Assembly: GCF_022458985.1 (NCBI RefSeq) | Contig: NC_061781.1 | Location: 3,704,501-3,768,500, forward strand | Source of the DNA: Mugil cephalus | Taxonomy: Eukaryota > Chordata > Actinopteri > Mugiliformes > Mugilidae | Length of the DNA: 64,000 nucleotides | Direction of reading: 5' to 3' | Part shown: positions 59,796 to 64,000 of the stretch, one piece after another | How the letters are laid out: each line of letters begins with the position of its first letter | How positions within the stretch are numbered: position 1 is the first letter of the stretch | Translations under genes and position numbers: made by a program | The notes under the pieces: model-generated | Told to the model about the DNA's origin: nothing | Databases searched by the model: none | Seen by the model: the letters and a program-made list of their open reading frames with translations, nothing else

Positions 59796-62700
59796 GTGAG
59801 CGCTGTGCGTCGTCGCCGCTGTTGCCTCCTGTGCAACCTCCTGCTTTGCTTTTGACATCAGCCTCGCTCACCTTTGCTTCTGTACGGAAAGGCCTTTCAC
59901 CATTTAATGATGTTCCAGCAACAAAACACATTCAACAAGTTCAAGAGCACATATTCAGAAAATGCTTGGTGGTTTATTTTGGTTCACTCAACACTGTTGT
60001 CACATCCAGCTCAGTGGGAAATGGAGAAAATCACTCGGCGTAATACGGAAGGAACTGAGGACAGTCTGTGGCTGTGGAGCAGCTCGTGGTTGTTTGTCAT
60101 GTGGCCGAGACTGAAAACGGCTTCATCATTCAGAGCCTCATTTTTGTCACATTGTCAGCCATTTCCCTCCCGTGTTACCACTCCCCTTTGTGTGGCGCTA
60201 CGTCCGTGTGTGCCAGCTTCAGTTAGACTGTAGTCTCGGCGCGTACTGAATGTGGAAATGGAAAGTGGGGTGTAAGCCAGACGGGCAGCCCGGGGCTAGA
60301 GGGGATGAGTTTTCACCACAGGAGGCGGACGTCCACTGGAGCTTCCAGATGTCCCTCTGAGGAGCCAACGACTAAAAACAGACACCCAGAGGCATCCCTG
60401 TAACCAAGTAACTGTATGAGGATAGACGAGGCTAGAGCAGTTACTGTGAATGTGCAGATGCTTCAGTGTTTTTAAGAGATAGCGGTTTGTGACTTTCGTT
60501 GCTCAGACACACTTCAGACACAGCTGACCTCCCTGCAGGGAGAACACATTCGACATGCATCAGTATTTCAAAAGAGTCTGGGACACCCACTCTCAGCTCC
60601 TGCTCATTCAGTCCCTCGTTTAATAGGCGGTTCAGACTTCTGCGTTAAGCTGACGTATGAACTAACGGCGTGACGAAAAGTCGTGAACTGTGCTGAATCC
60701 ATTCCCTATGTGTATACACCTCACTGCTGGTGCCTGCTGTCAAAAGAAAACCACTCAGCTGTTTTCCTGCTTTTTTAACCTGTCATTTATTTTAACAACA
60801 CACTCTGATCTGAGGCTGCTGTCCAGTAGAGTCCTTCTGGTTTGTCACCGTGTAATTGTCGTTGTCATGGTAAACGTTTCTCAGGTAGAGGACCTTTAGA
60901 TCGTGCTCCTGTGTGTATTTCTGAAGTCTGAAATTTCTTTTCTTTTTTAATTTCACTTGAAGGACGCTGGCATTAGATAGGGACGGGCAGGCAGGGTCTA
61001 ACAAAGTCTGATGTTTACATTATGGAAAGTGTCACACTTGGAATTTTTGGAAACTGGCCAATTCTGAAGGCTGAAAGTCCAGATATCTAGATCTAGACCG
61101 ACTCCTCTGACAGGAAAAACACTACATCTTTTCATGAACAAAAATCCCTGTAACTGTGTAGGAGATGTACAGTTTTAAATTCTGAACATGACAATAAAAG
61201 ATGGATTTTCTTTCTCTGTGCCTTCCCTCCCAGTCACCTCTGCTGATTTTCTTCTTGTTACTAAGTAAAGCATCTTAACAGTCATGTGGAAGACTTGGAG
61301 GACTATGTAAACATGAGTCACATTAGCAGTTATTAGACGCTCAGTCACCTTCTCTTTTTCACATCTGTGCTGAAATTGACTTAGCGACAGCCGAGAATGT
61401 CTGGTGCTAACGCGGAACTGTTAGACCTACAGCTTAGTTTGACAGTTATGCTAACATCTCCAAAATAAACTCTGTGCACAGGAGAGAGGAATGCTAGAGA
61501 GAAGGGGGGATATGCCGTGTAAAGTTAATGACTTTCTATATGACTACGGATGAGATCCTTCAGAATTGGGGAGGATTTAAAAACACACAGTTACCTCAAA
61601 TTCTATTGACAAGGCGACAAAAAGGGTGCACGGGCGTGAAATTATGAATAATCTGCCTGCGCACGAGTAAATGATCCACATTTGCACCATCTGATGCAGC
61701 TCGTGGTGGTGAGATGGAGACGGAAGGACACACGTGAGGAGGGGGAGGACGGTAGAGCTGGAGGTAGACGAATAGGGAGAGGGAGCAAAACAAAACGGCC
61801 ATTTCTGTAGCACTACTGAGGTAAACAGTGGTGGAGATACAAGGCACAGACCACAGAGAGAGAGAGAGAGACAGTGCAGCATTCCTCTTCCCACTTCAGT
61901 GCTGAAGGCAGCTCTGCATCATGACAGCTGGAGAAGGTAAGACTGGATACAGGATGAGTTTTCAGTTTGTGTCGCACAGATTTGAATGGCTCATAGATTA
62001 TCCATCCTCCTCGTGGTAGCGCGTTTGTTTGTGCTTGTGTAGTGAGGGCTGGTTGATGAGGAGAACTCTTATGTAATCTTCCTCCCACACTGTTTCAATT
62101 GTGTTGTGACTCAGTGCTGCTAAATAATATAGCTGGTTGGTGCTGAGAGTGGAGGCACTATCTGTCCTTTCTTGACACTTCAATCAATAGGTGACTGAAT
62201 TATTTAGAGGTGAATATTTTGTGGCGTATTTTTTTTTTTTTTTGCAGTATTTCTGGTGTTTTTGTTGTTTCATTCCGTGGCTCTTGTTGATGTGTTCTGT
62301 GGAAACCATCTATTCTTTTCAGCTGCGCAAGCATCGGCTCTCCCAAAGAGTCTCAACACACTGATCTCAACCGAGACGATGAGGCATGAGTACAAGTATA
62401 AACTCTGTAAACTTCCTTTTGTTTTGAAGTTTACCTACAGCTATGTAGGTGGAACTGTTGTACTGCTTAAAGAACATTCAGTTCATGGCCAAATCAGTCC
62501 CTTATTCATAAAATAGTTTTGAGAAAATGGAACAGCATCATGTACTAGTATATATTTATATACATTACCTGCTGTGTTTGCTGAAAAAACTCTTTCTCTG
62601 TCTTTTATGAACTCAATCAAAGTGAATGTCTGGGTCTGCAGATTTACTGTAATCAGCAGGATTAGGATTATTATTGCAAATGCTTGCTCAGACCATAAAC

Positions 62701-63695
62701 CTAGAATGATGCCTAATCCTAAAATTAAAAGTGCCTCTCAGTGTTTAGATCAGAATAGCAAGAATGTCATTGAGGTAATTTGTCTGGTGCAAAACACTGA
62801 ACAGAGCATGGAGATAAGATTAAATGGTACAAAATAGTTTAGTTTTAGATAATCAGCAGTCTAAACCCTCAAGATATCACATTTTGTGTCGTATAAAAGA
62901 GAATAGATGAAACTAAATGATCAAACTATCAGAAGGGGTTTGAATGATTTGTAGGAACTGCTGTTATTTATGATGCTTTACAACATTTTAGATTTGATGC
63001 CCCCTAACCCTAACATGTTTGCAGACCAGCGGTACCATGTGGAATGAATTGGGAGCATTAAATGCAGCCCAGCAGTGGGTGAATAGGGTAAAGGAGTACG
63101 CCCAATTTAGTGGTTTCTCTTAAATAACAGAGCTCCGGTTACTTCAAGTTTCCATGGCTGTAGGGTCGGTCTGTATCAGCGTTCACCCATTTATAACAAA
63201 TCAATGCATAATGCAAACTGAAGCTTCAAACTGAGGCAATATTTAAAACCACAAAGGCGCTCGGCCAGCAGCCTCATCTTAAAACGGAGAAGTTGAATAT
63301 GGGTGGTTTGTTGTAGCTACAGTCTATCAGACAATGAGTTCTCAGTCTCTGCAACACAATCTATGAACTCCTTTATACTCCCAAGGCTTTTTTTTGTGTT
63401 TGTATTTGTGTGTGTGTGCGCAGGCTTCCTTCGGTGTCCTCATTTTCAGTGCCTCACTGTTACATAAACATTGCGGACACAGCAAGTCTGTCCTGTCCCC
63501 AGTGTTCAGCTGTGACGAGCAGCAACCCCAGCACATCTAACGGGTCACCTTCAGCTCTGTCTTGTCAGTGGGTTTAGGTACTCATATTGACACACCCATC
63601 GAACTTTATTTTATGTTTTAAAAGATAACGCAAATGATAGGAGTCCCTGTTTCATGTAATGTGTCAGCCATTTCTGCTAATGTCATGGATTCGCA
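59796..63695 (+). other. clasp1: clasp1 intron 7, no further exon identified
   Basis: From the donor at 59795 onward no exon continues the CLASP1 linker in the required phase. A 37-nt splice-flanked string at 61900-61936 was considered and not accepted. A (GA)n run lies at about 61857-61871. The rest is single-copy-looking AT-rich sequence. Confidence 0.6.
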
Positions 63696-64000
63696 CATAG
63701 ACTGTATATAAATATGGACAACCCATCTCCACTTCCTTGCATTGGCCAAATTGATGGTGCCATTTTTTAATTTTGGAGCCAGAGTCTGATCAGTACGGTC
63801 CACCGCTCTACCTCCACCAGGTACAAAGAAATGTTAGATTATACACTGTACTTGTTTTTTAAAATATTTTTTGCAACTCTCGCGGTCCCATGGGAGCGCT
63901 TTATGGAGAGGTTGGCGTGGCAATTGGAAGTTGCTATTATGTCAGGTCCTGTTTCTATAGCATCAAATAACTAAAACAAACGTATCCAAAACAGTGACAC
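63696..64000 (-). mobile_element. TIR repeat family 'R1', copy 5, inverted and cut by the window edge
   Basis: The sequence starts CATAGACTGTATATAAATATG, which in the minus orientation is the right end of the family. It then runs through GATCAGTACGGTCCACCGCT and CTACCTCCACCAGGTACAAA, towards GTCCTGTTTCTATAGCATCAA, the reverse of the GACGCTATAGAAACAGGA segment of copy 3. The remaining part of the element is past base 64000. Confidence 0.8.

Noticed and set aside
61900..61936. 37-nt splice-flanked string as the next clasp1 exon
   Set aside because: Good AG and GT flanks, but it would shift the CLASP1 frame (phase 1 to phase 2), and its translation (VLKAALHHDSW) does not match the CLASP1 linker.
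33255..64000. U4atac snRNA (RNU4ATAC), which lies within CLASP1 in human
   Set aside because: I looked for its conserved strings on both strands in the clasp1 introns and saw none; it may lie in a later intron outside the window or elsewhere in fish.

Overview
The window is nuclear DNA of a ray-finned fish, most likely a percomorph teleost. The genes are split by GT-AG introns, and there is no operon layout. Interspersed repeats of teleost type are common: a tRNA-derived SINE, Tc1-like and Tigger-like transposons, hAT-like MITEs and non-LTR retrotransposon scraps. Nearly all single-frame ORFs are short and do not look like genes. The coding content lies in four multi-exon genes that I joined exon by exon with matching reading phase.

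Region by region: (1) 109-11250, minus strand: the first 15 coding exons of glycerol kinase (gk); its 3' end lies off the left edge. (2) 13798-23829, minus strand: a complete 14-exon gene for a PDE9A-like cGMP phosphodiesterase, 536 residues. (3) 24700-28411, plus strand: complete nifk, a nucleolar RRM protein of 284 residues in six coding exons. Its introns 2 and 5 carry what look like two related H/ACA snoRNAs. (4) 33057 to the right edge, plus strand: the start of clasp1. One coding exon is followed by a 22.9-kb first intron and then six more exons encoding the first TOG domain; the gene continues off the right edge.

The pde9a-like gene and nifk are head to head, with start codons 870 bp apart, so they may share promoter DNA. 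nifk and clasp1 are tandem neighbours, as in mammals, where NIFK lies beside CLASP1. gk and PDE9A are on other chromosomes in human, so the left half of this neighbourhood is arranged differently. The four genes act in unrelated pathways: glycerol phosphorylation, cGMP breakdown, nucleolar rRNA processing and mitotic chromosome-surface biology, and microtubule plus-end control.

The least expected features are the paired snoRNA-like hairpins inside nifk, two adjacent near-perfect inverted repeats just upstream of an NRF1-type motif and a candidate clasp1 first exon, a THAP zinc-finger remnant in a pde9a-like intron, and a TIR-bearing repeat family present five times. I found no CRISPR array, rRNA, convincing tRNA gene or virus-derived gene.
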